Source of the DNA: Candidatus Gastranaerophilales bacterium
Lineage (GTDB): Bacteria > Cyanobacteriota > Vampirovibrionia > Gastranaerophilales > Gastranaerophilaceae
Length of the DNA: 64,000 nucleotides
Assembly: GCA_023662705.1 (NCBI GenBank)
Contig: JAMPIM010000001.1
Location: 50,835-114,834 of the forward strand
Reading direction: 5' to 3'
In this document: piece by piece, positions 26,805 through 34,404 of the stretch
Layout: each line of letters starts with the position of its first letter
Position numbering within the stretch: position 1 is the first letter of the stretch
Position numbers and translations under genes: made by a program
Notes under the pieces: model-generated
What the model saw: the letters and a program-made list of their open reading frames with translations, nothing else
What the model was told of the DNA's origin: nothing
Database searches by the model: none

Positions 26805-26993
26805 CTAGTCCAGTAATGCTTCCAGAATAGCAGCGTTTTTGGTAGCAATTGAAGATGATTTCACTCTGCTTTTATACATGTAGCTTCTTAGCGCTTCACG
26901 AATCAATTCTGAACGTGTACGGTTTTCGCCTTCTGCTACTTGATCGATTTTGTCTAAAAATTCTTCCGGCATGGAAATCAAAACTCTTGCCAT
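26805..26993 (-). CDS. ribbon-helix-helix (CopG/Arc-type) DNA-binding protein, second copy
   Basis: A 62-residue RHH regulator closely similar to 14922-15110: strand ARVLISMP, helix EEFLDKIDQVAEG, and RTRSELIREALRSYMY with the same spacing and a similar C-terminal AAILEALLD. AAGGAG lies before the ATG. It stands alone, flanked by the 26753-26776 palindrome on its 3' side and a GATATC/GATAATATC imperfect repeat (27028-27043) in its 5' region, either of which could be an autoregulatory site. No toxin gene is adjacent. Confidence 0.85.
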   Translation of the reverse strand: MARVLISMPEEFLDKIDQVAEGENRTRSELIREALRSYMYKSRVKSSSIATKNAAILEALLD

Positions 26994-27146
26994 TTATGTC
27001 TCCTTTTTTAATTATTATTGATTAAGTGATATCTGATAATATCCTTTGTATATATATTAAGTCTTCAAGATAAAAAAAATTGCCTTTTTTATTTTGTTTT
27101 ATTAAGTTTTGTAAACAAAACCTTAAATATCCCGTAGAAACTAAGT

Positions 27147-27152
27147 TATAAT
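27147..27152 (+). promoter_or_regulatory. -10 element of coaD, leaderless arrangement
   Basis: TATAAT, then aaatat, then the ATG of coaD at 27159. A weak TTAAAT lies 18 bp further upstream. Confidence 0.6.
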
Positions 27153-27158
27153 AAATAT

Positions 27159-27629
27159 ATGAATATTGCAATTTATCCGGGGAGTTTTGACCCGATTACA
27201 AACGGACATTTGGATATATTAAAAAACGGCGCAGAAATATTTGATAAGGTTATTGTAGCTGTTTCTTATAATGTTAATAAGCAGGGATTTTTGCCTGTGG
27301 AAACTCGTTTGGAACTTATCAGACAATGTGTTTCGGAGTTTAAGAATGTCGAAGTGGATTCTTATGAAGGGTTTACGGTTGATTACGCTAAACAAAAGGG
27401 TGCAAGTGTGATTTTGCGCGGATTGCGTAATCAGAATGACTTTGAGTATGAGCTTCAAATTTCGCAGACCAATAATGCTTTGTGCAGTGATATTAAGACG
27501 GTGTTTTTGATTACAAAACCTGAATACGGTTATATTTCATCTTCTATGGTGAGAGAAGTATTTGCTTTTAAGGGCGATGTTTCAAAATTTGTTCCTAAAG
27601 CTGTTAATGATTACTTAAAAGCTCAATAA
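27159..27629 (+). CDS. coaD: phosphopantetheine adenylyltransferase CoaD
   Basis: Transfers AMP to 4'-phosphopantetheine, the penultimate step to coenzyme A. It carries the nucleotidyltransferase motif YPGSFDPITNGHLDI (residues 5-19, T/HxGH type), LRGLRNQNDFEYE near 86 and YISSSMVREV near 122. The 156-residue length is standard. There is no ribosome binding site; TATAAT ends 6 nt before the ATG. Its last 26 nt overlap the end of convergent murF. Confidence 0.95.
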   Translation: MNIAIYPGSFDPITNGHLDILKNGAEIFDKVIVAVSYNVNKQGFLPVETRLELIRQCVSEFKNVEVDSYEGFTVDYAKQKGASVILRGLRNQNDFEYELQISQTNNALCSDIKTVFLITKPEYGYISSSMVREVFAFKGDVSKFVPKAVNDYLKAQ

Positions 27630-28875
27630 TACGTTCGAATTTCATACTTCGAGATGCTTTTAGGAAGATTTTTGTATCTTTTGATATGTTGTTTTTGATG
27701 TATTCGGAAACTTCTTCTACTGTGTCAAAATGTTTTGCGTTTGCAATGTTCTTTGACAGTTCTCCGACGGTTAAAACTGTTGTTATTCCTTTTGATTGAA
27801 TGTAATCGCCGAGTTCTTTGTGGTATTTAATCTCATTTTCTCCAAGTTCGCCCATGTCTCCGAGAACTATTGCATAATCTTTATATAATTCAAAAATTGT
27901 ATCAATGAATGCGCGCATTGATTCAGGGTTTGCGTTGTAGCTGTCGTTGATTATTTCATATCCGCCTGCGTTAACTGATTCCCAGCGTTTTTCGATTGGT
28001 TTGTAATTCTTTAAACCTGATTGAGTTTCATTAAGGCTCAAACCTAGTTTTTCTCCGCAATTAATAGCACTCAATGCGTTTTCGATATTATAATCTCCGC
28101 CTACATTGAGTTCATAAATATTATTATGATATTCAAATTTTGAATAATGAGTTCCTTTTTCAAGGATTTTTACATCGTTAATGGAGTAGAAAATCTTTTC
28201 TCCGTCAAATTCTACAGTGTTTTTGATTAAATCATCATTATGAGCAATAAAAATGTTTCCTCGCTGGTGTTTAACAATTTCGCATTTAGCTTTAGCAATG
28301 TTTTCGCGGCTGCCTAAACGTCCTATGTGCGCGGTTCCTACGTTTGAAATAATAGTGATATCAGGCTCTGCGTATTTTGAGAGTAATTCGATTTCACCCA
28401 AACCTCTCATTCCCATTTCAAGAACAAGGACTTCTGTGTCGTCAGGGGTTTCAAAGATTGTCTGGCAGAAGCCTATTTCGTTATTGTGATTCAAAGGAGT
28501 TTTGAATGTTTTGAATTTTGAAGCGAGGGTTGATGCAACAAGTTCTTTTGTTGTTGTTTTTCCTGAACTTCCTGTAATCGCAACTACTGTAAAATTAAGT
28601 TTTCTGCGTCTGTAGTTAGCAAGTTGAAGATACGCTTCAAGAGTGTTTTCTACCAGAAGGGTTCCGCCTTCTTTTGTGCAAAAAGCTCCGACAGCGCCTT
28701 TTTCAAGTGCCTGATTGATAAATTTTTCGCCGTCAAACAATGCACCTTTTAGAGGCAGATAAAAATCTCCTTCCTGTATGGTTCTTGTGTCTGTGGAAAT
28801 TCTTACATCCAAATCTTCATTAATTTCTTTTAAAACTTTAGCGCCTGTGGCTTCAATAATCTCTCTTATTTTCAT
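27604..28875 (-). CDS. murF: UDP-N-acetylmuramoyl-tripeptide--D-alanyl-D-alanine ligase MurF
   Basis: ATP-dependent Mur ligase adding D-Ala-D-Ala to the peptidoglycan precursor in the cytoplasm. N-terminal substrate domain DTRTIQEGDFYLPLKG is near residue 29, the P-loop TGSSGKTTTKE near 105, NHNNEIGFCQT near 131 and EMGMRGLGEI near 153. The C-terminal domain carries INDSYNANPESMRA near 310. Length 423. It lacks a ribosome binding site: TATAAT ends 6 nt before the ATG. It is divergent from mnmE with only 42 bp between the start codons. Confidence 0.95.
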   Translation of the reverse strand: MKIREIIEATGAKVLKEINEDLDVRISTDTRTIQEGDFYLPLKGALFDGEKFINQALEKGAVGAFCTKEGGTLLVENTLEAYLQLANYRRRKLNFTVVAITGSSGKTTTKELVASTLASKFKTFKTPLNHNNEIGFCQTIFETPDDTEVLVLEMGMRGLGEIELLSKYAEPDITIISNVGTAHIGRLGSRENIAKAKCEIVKHQRGNIFIAHNDDLIKNTVEFDGEKIFYSINDVKILEKGTHYSKFEYHNNIYELNVGGDYNIENALSAINCGEKLGLSLNETQSGLKNYKPIEKRWESVNAGGYEIINDSYNANPESMRAFIDTIFELYKDYAIVLGDMGELGENEIKYHKELGDYIQSKGITTVLTVGELSKNIANAKHFDTVEEVSEYIKNNISKDTKIFLKASRSMKFERIIELLSNH

Positions 28876-28881
28876 AAGATT

Positions 28882-28910
28882 ATTATATGTCGAATGTTTT
28901 TGGGTTACAA
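28882..28910 (-). promoter_or_regulatory. murF promoter, leaderless, overlapping the mnmE promoter
   Basis: Minus-strand TTGTAA (28910-28905), 17-bp spacer and TATAAT (28887-28882), then 6 nt to the murF ATG. The -35 box overlaps the mnmE -10 on the other strand. Confidence 0.7.
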
Positions 28911-28911
28911 T
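28906..28911 (+). promoter_or_regulatory. -10 element of mnmE, leaderless arrangement
   Basis: TACAAT, then tgtttt, then the ATG at 28918. The -35 region 17 bp upstream (TTATAT) is weak and lies over the murF -10 box. Confidence 0.6.
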
Positions 28912-28917
28912 TGTTTT

Positions 28918-30246
28918 ATGAATATTTTAGAAGAATTTGACACAATTGCAGCAATTGCGACTCCATTAGGAACAGGCGGAGTTGGAGTTATCAGAATTTC
29001 AGGCGCTCAGGCGTTTGAAATCATTGAAAAGATTTTTACAAATCCTAATTTTGAGCCGAGAAAATTTAATCTTGGCTGGATAAAAGACGGTGAAACACGT
29101 ATTGATGAAGTACTTGTGCTTCCTTTCTTTGCACCAAACAGCTATACAGGAGAAAATGTTGTTGAAATCCAGTGCCACGGCGGGATTAATATAGTTAAAA
29201 ACATTCTCAATCTTGTGCTTAAAAACGGTGCAAGAATGGCTGAGAAGGGCGAGTTTACCAAACGCGCATTTTTGAATAAACGTATGGATTTGTCTCAGGC
29301 GGAGGCGGTTGCGGATATTATTCACGCACAGACTTCAAATTTTGCAAAAGTTTCTGTTAAGAACCTTTCAGGCGTTTTGAAAGAAAAGATTAACGATATC
29401 AGAAATGATATCTTTGAAGTACTTTCAAAGATAACTGCGGGAATTGATTTCCCTGAGGATGTCAAAGAACCTGAATATTCTTATTTGATTGAAAGATTTG
29501 AAAATATAATTACCCAAATCGATTCTGTTTTATCGGATGCGAATGCTTCAAACATAATGAGACAAGGAATTTCTGTTGCGATTGTAGGAAAACCGAATGT
29601 CGGAAAATCTTCGCTTTTCAATTCGCTATTGAGTCTTGATAGAGCGATTGTAACTGATATTGCAGGTACAACGAGAGATGTTCTTAAGGAAACTCTTGAT
29701 TTGGGTGTACCTGTAACATTGATTGATACGGCAGGGATTCGTGAAAGTCAGGATAAGGTTGAAGAAATCGGGGTTGAATATTCCAAACAGTCTTTGAATG
29801 AAGCTGATGTTGTGCTTTTTGTATATGATTCAGCTCAAGGGATTCAAGCGGAAGATAAGGAAATTTTGGATTTAATTCAGGATAAAAACCATATTATGAT
29901 TGCAAACAAATGTGATTTGTCTGATGAAAGAAAAGACGATGTGGTTTATATTTCAGCTTTAACCGGTGAGGGGATTGATGATTTGAAAAAGACTCTTACT
30001 AAAAAAGTTTGTGATATTGAGCCTGAAAATCTTGAGTTTGTTACAAATTCGCGCCAGCAGGTTTGTTTAAATCGTGCAAAATCTGCATTAGACCAAGCAT
30101 TATTAGCTTCGCAGGTAAGAGAATTGCAGGATTTGATTTCAATTGACGTAAAATCTGCTATACTTGCTTTAGATGAGATTACAGGCGAATTAATAACTGA
30201 TGATATTTTAGATAACATTTTCGAACATTTTTGTATCGGAAAATAA
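28918..30246 (+). CDS. mnmE: tRNA modification GTPase MnmE (TrmE)
   Basis: GTPase acting with MnmG on wobble U34. The N-terminal tetrahydrofolate-binding domain starts DTIAAIATPLGTGGVGVIRISG. An inserted G domain holds GKPNVGKSSLFN (near residue 225), DIAGTTRD, DTAGIRE and NKCD. The family C-terminus FCIGK, with the catalytic Cys, is intact. Length 442. The start at 28918 gives the normal N-terminus; an in-frame ATG at 28894 would overlap the promoter. hom begins 16 nt downstream, so mnmE may head the hom-thrC-proB operon. Confidence 0.96.
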   Translation: MNILEEFDTIAAIATPLGTGGVGVIRISGAQAFEIIEKIFTNPNFEPRKFNLGWIKDGETRIDEVLVLPFFAPNSYTGENVVEIQCHGGINIVKNILNLVLKNGARMAEKGEFTKRAFLNKRMDLSQAEAVADIIHAQTSNFAKVSVKNLSGVLKEKINDIRNDIFEVLSKITAGIDFPEDVKEPEYSYLIERFENIITQIDSVLSDANASNIMRQGISVAIVGKPNVGKSSLFNSLLSLDRAIVTDIAGTTRDVLKETLDLGVPVTLIDTAGIRESQDKVEEIGVEYSKQSLNEADVVLFVYDSAQGIQAEDKEILDLIQDKNHIMIANKCDLSDERKDDVVYISALTGEGIDDLKKTLTKKVCDIEPENLEFVTNSRQQVCLNRAKSALDQALLASQVRELQDLISIDVKSAILALDEITGELITDDILDNIFEHFCIGK

Positions 30247-30261
30247 AAATAGGAGAGATGA

Positions 30262-31521
30262 ATGGAAAAATTAAGGATTGGTTTAATCGGACTCGGAACT
30301 GTAGGTTCAGGTGTTTACAAGAGCTTGCAGAACTTTGACAATGTGGAAGTTGTTAAAATTGCGGTTAGAAATATCACGAAACCGCGTTCGGTAGAAGTTC
30401 CGACGACCATCCTGACCGATAATCCTTATGATGTTGTCAATGACCCGTCTATTGATGTTGTTGTTGAGCTTATGGGCGGGGTAGAACCTGCTTGGGATTA
30501 TATTAAAACAGCACTTGAAAACGGAAAACACATTGTTACTGCGAATAAAGAGCTTCTTGCTAAAAAAGGCGAAGAGTTGTTCAATCTTTCAGAAGAACAC
30601 AACAGAGTTGTTCTTTATGAAGCAGCTATTGCAGGCGGTATTCCTATTATTATGCCTATAAAAACAATTCTTGCAGGAAATAAAATTCATAAGATTCAGG
30701 CTATCTTAAATGGTACAACAAATTATATTTTGACTAAGATGGATACTGATGGAGCATCTTATGAAGATGTTTTGAAAGAAGCGCAGGCATTGGGCTATGC
30801 TGAAACAGATCCTACAGGTGATGTTGAAGGATTTGATGCCGCTTATAAAATTACAACTCTGGCAACAATCGCATTCAACGCAAGAGCTAAGTTTGAAAAT
30901 GTTTATAGAGAAGGGATTACAAAAATCCGCAAGGAAGATATTCAAAGAGCAAACGAGCTCGGATACAAAATTAAACTTATTGCATCTGCAACAATTGATG
31001 AAAACAACAATGCAGATGTTCGTGTCCATCCGATGCTTGTTCCTAAGGCAAATATGTTAGCGCATATTGACTATGTTACAAATGCAGTTTTAATCACCGG
31101 ACATCCGATTGGAAGTATTGTTCTTTCAGGCCCTGGAGCAGGTGAATTCCCAACTGCAAGTTCCGTTATTGGCGATATCTTAGCGATTGCAAGAGAATAT
31201 AAAACAACGGATTATCTGCTTCCGATGATGAGATGTCATCACCATTCAACAGCTAATCCTGTAAAGATTGAAGATACTTATAACAAATATTATCTTTCAA
31301 TCACTGCGCCGAATGCTATCGGTGTAATCGCAAAAATCGGTACAATCTGCGCAAGCAAAGACATAAGTCTTTCAAGTATTCTTCAAAAAGGTGTTGAAGT
31401 AAATAATACCGCAGAAATTACCGTTATTACGGAAAAATGTCTTGAAAGAAAAATCCGCGAGGTTGTTGCTGAACTTGACGGATGTGAAATTAAGAGCTTA
31501 ATCAGAGTTATGGAGGGTTAA
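30262..31521 (+). CDS. hom: homoserine dehydrogenase
   Basis: NAD(P)H-dependent reduction of aspartate semialdehyde to homoserine for threonine and methionine. The Rossmann motif [12 protein letters not shown] is at residues 7-18. TANKELLA lies near 96, the catalytic region [13 protein letters not shown] near 150 and [19 protein letters not shown] near 180. A C-terminal ACT domain (near 345-415, [15 protein letters not shown]) suggests feedback control by threonine. Length 419. AGGAGAG precedes the ATG. thrC follows after 1 nt. Confidence 0.96.
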   Translation: MEKLRIGLIGLGTVGSGVYKSLQNFDNVEVVKIAVRNITKPRSVEVPTTILTDNPYDVVNDPSIDVVVELMGGVEPAWDYIKTALENGKHIVTANKELLAKKGEELFNLSEEHNRVVLYEAAIAGGIPIIMPIKTILAGNKIHKIQAILNGTTNYILTKMDTDGASYEDVLKEAQALGYAETDPTGDVEGFDAAYKITTLATIAFNARAKFENVYREGITKIRKEDIQRANELGYKIKLIASATIDENNNADVRVHPMLVPKANMLAHIDYVTNAVLITGHPIGSIVLSGPGAGEFPTASSVIGDILAIAREYKTTDYLLPMMRCHHHSTANPVKIEDTYNKYYLSITAPNAIGVIAKIGTICASKDISLSSILQKGVEVNNTAEITVITEKCLERKIREVVAELDGCEIKSLIRVMEG

Positions 31522-31522
31522 A

Positions 31523-32581
31523 ATGTATTACCAAGGATTAATTAATAAATATAGAAAATACTTACCAGTAACAGATTCAACTCCTGTTGTAACTCTTAAT
31601 GAAGGAAACACTCCGTTAATCAAAGCTGATAATCTTGCGAAAAAAATCGGTTTGGATTGTAATATATACTTGAAATTTGAAGGATGCAACCCTACAGGTA
31701 GCTTTAAAGACCGCGGTATGACAATGGCAGTGACGAAGGCAAAAGAAGCAGGGGCTAATGCTATTATTTGCGCTTCAACTGGTAATACCTCAGCTTCTGC
31801 GGCAGCTTATGGCGCAAAAGCAGGACTAAAAACATTTGTACTTATTCCTGACGGATATATTGCATTAGGCAAGCTTTCTCAGGCTATGATGTACGGAGCA
31901 GAAATTATTGCTATTCAAGGTAACTTTGATGAAGCGCTTGAATGCGTTCGTGCAATTTCTGATACTCATCCGATTACGCTTGTTAACTCAGTTAACCCAT
32001 ATAGAATCGAAGGTCAAAAAACAGGTGCGTTTGAAGTTTGTGATGCGTTAGGTAAAGCGCCTGAATATCACTTTATACCTGTCGGTAATGCGGGTAATAT
32101 TACAGCTTACTGGAAAGGTTACAAAGAATATTTCCAAGAAGGTGTTGTGAAGAACTTACCTCAAATGATGGGCTATGAGGCAGAAGGCTCTGCCGCAATT
32201 GTTCGCGGAGAAAGAATTCTAAAACCTGAAACATTAGCAACCGCAATCAGAATCGGTAATCCTGCAAGCTGGAAACAGGCAGAAGCAGCACGCGATGAAA
32301 GCAAAGGTAAAATCGGATGTGTGTCTGATGAAAAAATCGTTGAAGCTTATAAAATGTTAGCATCGACAGAAGGCGTGCTTTGTGAGCCTGCAAGTGCTGC
32401 ATCAGTGGCAGGGCTTATTCAAGCTCATGCTCAAGGGCTTGTTAAACAAGGTTCTGACATTGTTTGTGTGCTTACAGGCAACGGTTTGAAAGACCCTGAC
32501 AATGCGATTAAATATTCAAATTCCGATGTTAAGAAAACAAGTTCAGAGTTGAAAGATGTACTTAAAGTAATGGGATTTTAA
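31523..32581 (+). CDS. thrC: threonine synthase
   Basis: PLP enzyme converting O-phosphohomoserine to threonine. The Schiff-base Lys is in [11 protein letters not shown] (near residue 58). [17 protein letters not shown] (near 85) is the substrate-binding loop, and [17 protein letters not shown] (near 188) binds the PLP phosphate. The 352-residue form matches the shorter class found in Bacillus and cyanobacteria. GGAGGG lies before the ATG, overlapping the hom end. Translationally linked to hom and proB. Confidence 0.95.
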   Translation: MYYQGLINKYRKYLPVTDSTPVVTLNEGNTPLIKADNLAKKIGLDCNIYLKFEGCNPTGSFKDRGMTMAVTKAKEAGANAIICASTGNTSASAAAYGAKAGLKTFVLIPDGYIALGKLSQAMMYGAEIIAIQGNFDEALECVRAISDTHPITLVNSVNPYRIEGQKTGAFEVCDALGKAPEYHFIPVGNAGNITAYWKGYKEYFQEGVVKNLPQMMGYEAEGSAAIVRGERILKPETLATAIRIGNPASWKQAEAARDESKGKIGCVSDEKIVEAYKMLASTEGVLCEPASAASVAGLIQAHAQGLVKQGSDIVCVLTGNGLKDPDNAIKYSNSDVKKTSSELKDVLKVMGF

Positions 32582-32582
32582 T

Positions 32583-33716
32583 ATGCTTAATAATGTTAAA
32601 CGAATTGTAATAAAACTTGGTACAAATGTTCTTCGCAATGATGAAGGCGAAGTTGCTTTGTCACGAATTTATTCGTTTATTGAAGATATTTCGAAGCTTG
32701 TTAAATCAGGTAAAGAGGTTATTGTTGTAACCTCAGGTGCTGTAGGTTTGGGTAAAAAGAAGCTTGAGCTTGATTCAACAGAGGGCGATGGTGTGAAACA
32801 GGCATGTGCGGCAGTTGGCCAAAGCAGGCTTATGTCTTATTACGAAAACGGATTTGGGGTTTATGATATTCCTGTTGCACAAATTCTTTTGACGGAAGAT
32901 GACTTTTCTTTACGTCATCGATATTTGAGTTTAAGGACTACATTAAATAAACTTCTTGAGTTTGGTGTTGTTCCGATTATTAACCAGAACGACACTGTTT
33001 CCACAATCGAATTAAACGATATGTTAGCAGGAATTCAGGTTTGTTTTTCGGATAACGACAAGTTATCTGCGCTTGTTGCAAGTGAACTTGATGCTGATTT
33101 ATTAATTCTTTTATCAGATATCGACGGACTTTATACAGCTAATCCTAAAACTGATTCTAATGCAAAACTTATTCGCAAAGTTGATTGTGTAACCGATGAA
33201 ATAATGTCACTGGGTACAGGTGCGTCAGAAGGCGGGCGCGGTGGAATGAAAACCAAGCTTGAAGCAGCAAAACTTGTGACCCGTTTTGGCGGCAAAGTTC
33301 TTATCGCAAACGGAAAAACACCTTATATTATTAATAAAATATTTGTAGGTGAAGAGCTTGGAACAATGTTTATGCCAACAGAAGATAATCTTTCGGGTAA
33401 AAAGCGCTGGATTGGTTATGCGACAAATGTTCGCGGAAAACTTGTGGTAAACGAAGGCGCTAAATGCTCGATTTTAGAAAAATGTACAAGTCTTTTACCA
33501 ATTGGTATCGAAGAAGTCATAAATGAATTTAATCAGGGCGAAGTCGTTTCGCTTGTTGATAGAGATGGTGTAGAATTTGCCCGCGGAATGGTAAATTATA
33601 ATTCAGAAGAATGTAAAAAAATTGCAGGTGCGCATTCAAATAATATTGTAAGTATTCTCGGGTATAAAAACTATGATGCAGTGATTACGCGTGATAATAT
33701 TACGGATTTGATATAA
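32583..33716 (+). CDS. proB: glutamate 5-kinase ProB
   Basis: ATP-dependent phosphorylation of glutamate, the first step of proline synthesis. Amino-acid kinase domain: VIKLGTNVLRND (residues 8-19), TSGAVGLGKKKL (near 54), NQNDTVSTIEL (near 137) and GTGASEGGRGGMKTK (near 213). A C-terminal PUA domain (about 275-370) starts with KKRWIGYATNVRGK. Length 377. It lies 1 nt after thrC, joining proline to the threonine branch in one operon. No proA in the window. No terminator hairpin directly follows; the next element is the 33721 promoter. Confidence 0.95.
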   Translation: MLNNVKRIVIKLGTNVLRNDEGEVALSRIYSFIEDISKLVKSGKEVIVVTSGAVGLGKKKLELDSTEGDGVKQACAAVGQSRLMSYYENGFGVYDIPVAQILLTEDDFSLRHRYLSLRTTLNKLLEFGVVPIINQNDTVSTIELNDMLAGIQVCFSDNDKLSALVASELDADLLILLSDIDGLYTANPKTDSNAKLIRKVDCVTDEIMSLGTGASEGGRGGMKTKLEAAKLVTRFGGKVLIANGKTPYIINKIFVGEELGTMFMPTEDNLSGKKRWIGYATNVRGKLVVNEGAKCSILEKCTSLLPIGIEEVINEFNQGEVVSLVDRDGVEFARGMVNYNSEECKKIAGAHSNNIVSILGYKNYDAVITRDNITDLI

Positions 33717-33720
33717 ACAC

Positions 33721-33749
33721 TTGAAAAATATATGATATAACGATATAAT
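33721..33749 (+). promoter_or_regulatory. strong promoter of a putative antisense RNA
   Basis: TTGAAA (33721-33726), 17-bp spacer, TATAAT (33744-33749). It is one of the best matches to consensus in the window, yet no standard gene follows on the plus strand before 34120. Confidence 0.75.
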
Positions 33750-33755
33750 GATAAT

Positions 33756-33858
33756 GTGATGGAGAGATACAGGGCAAAAGCCCCGTACCGTCCACCAGTC
33801 CATTACAGACAAATTTGAGAAGTAAAAATCATCGCTATTGCCGTAGCGATGATTTTTA
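33756..33858 (+). ncRNA. putative cis-antisense RNA (type I antitoxin candidate)
   Basis: A transcript of about 100 nt is predicted from the 33721 promoter to the hairpin terminator at 33824-33860. It would be complementary to the last 56 nt and 3' region of the minus-strand peptide ORF at 33803-33886. An internal hairpin ACAGGGC-AAAA-GCCCCGT lies at 33769-33786. A 19-codon ORF (33759-33818) begins 9 nt after the -10 box but has no ribosome binding site, so a non-coding role is favoured. The layout (convergent, 3'-overlapping) parallels TxpA/RatA and BsrG/SR4. All of this is prediction from sequence. Confidence 0.55.
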
Positions 33859-33886
33859 TTAGTAATAAAATTAACCGCTTCTTCAT
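33803..33886 (-). CDS. 27-residue hydrophobic peptide, candidate type I toxin
   Basis: A short ORF with two Lys and an Arg at the N-terminus (MKKRLILLLIK) followed by a hydrophobic stretch (IIATAIAMIF), ending SQICL. It is a basic-plus-single-membrane-helix design like Ibs, TisB or Fst-type toxins. The Shine-Dalgarno AGGAGGTGAT (33903-33894) matches ten bases of the conserved 16S 3' end and lies 11 nt before the ATG after AGGAGG. The 5' leader contains CTCCTC (33942-33937), able to pair with the Shine-Dalgarno. A putative antisense RNA overlaps the 3' half. Caution: the hydrophobic core coincides with a palindromic terminator on the other strand, which can generate such sequence by chance. 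Confidence 0.5.
   Translation of the reverse strand: MKKRLILLLIKIIATAIAMIFTSQICL
33824..33860 (+). terminator. terminator of the putative antisense RNA, inside the peptide ORF
   Basis: A 14-bp perfect stem (AAAAATCATCGCTA / TAGCGATGATTTTT) with loop TTGCCG, followed by ATT. The same bases encode the hydrophobic core of the minus-strand peptide. Confidence 0.8.
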
Positions 33887-33898
33887 TGTCTGTATCAC

Positions 33899-33942
33899 CT
33901 CCTCTCTTCGCCTAGTTCCACCAGTTGTATGTGTGCGAGGAG
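33899..33942 (-). promoter_or_regulatory. predicted Shine-Dalgarno-masking hairpin in the peptide leader
   Basis: On the minus strand CTCCTC (33942-33937) can pair with GAGGAG (33904-33899), with GC flanks (CGC 33937-33935 with GCG 33911-33909) and a small bulge. This would hide the ribosome binding site of the 27-residue ORF. Confidence 0.45.
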
Positions 33943-34119
33943 TTGGTTGGACGAGTTTATTTAGTTATCAAATTACAAAATCCATGTTTTAAATAACATC
34001 TTGTTATATTTATACATTATAATAGTCTTCATGAGTATTATAATCTCTTGAGTGTTGTTTGTAAATATATTATTATAATGCTTAATAAATGTTGTACAAT
34101 ATATTCAAAGGAGAATAAT

Positions 34120-34374
34120 ATGTTAATTGAAAATTATATGCACAGTCTTGAATCTCCATTTTTAGCCTTGAAAATGCTAAATGAAAATCTTCGTGATTCG
34201 ATACGTTTTAATTATGGAGGTATTAAAAAAGGTGATGAAAATAATGTTTTGGATGAGGTTTTAGCAATATCTTATGCCAGCAAAGTCTTGATTGAATATT
34301 TGCAAAATGATAGGGAAGAGATAAGAAAAATAGTAAACAGTAGTTATAAAGAGCTTTTGGAAGAAGAAATATAA
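34120..34374 (+). CDS. small hypothetical acidic helical protein
   Basis: An 84-residue protein, acidic and predicted helical (MLIENYMHSLESPFLALKM ... SSYKELLEEEI), without signal peptide or cysteines. AAAGGAG lies 6 nt before the ATG at 34120, so I reject the longer in-frame start at 34048. It stands alone between the candidate toxin-antitoxin locus and alaS and ends at a strong bidirectional terminator. I do not recognise the family. Confidence 0.65.
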   Translation: MLIENYMHSLESPFLALKMLNENLRDSIRFNYGGIKKGDENNVLDEVLAISYASKVLIEYLQNDREEIRKIVNSSYKELLEEEI

Positions 34375-34402
34375 AAGGCGGGATTGAAAATCCCGCCTTT
34401 TT
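34373..34402. terminator. bidirectional terminator between the 34120 gene and alaS
   Basis: Stem AAAAGGCGGGATT / AATCCCGCCTTTT with loop GAA and T-rich flanks, placed between convergent genes. Confidence 0.9.
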
Positions 34403-34404
34403 CT

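Noticed and set aside
14922..26993. RHH proteins as antitoxins of type II toxin-antitoxin pairs
   Set aside because: Neither copy has an adjacent small toxin-like gene; the neighbours are a PLP enzyme, coaD and an oxidoreductase.
33759..33818. 19-codon ORF on the putative antisense RNA (starts MERYRAKAP)
   Set aside because: It has no ribosome binding site and only near-leaderless spacing. A basic proline-rich peptide is possible, but I prefer a non-coding antisense role and do not call a gene.
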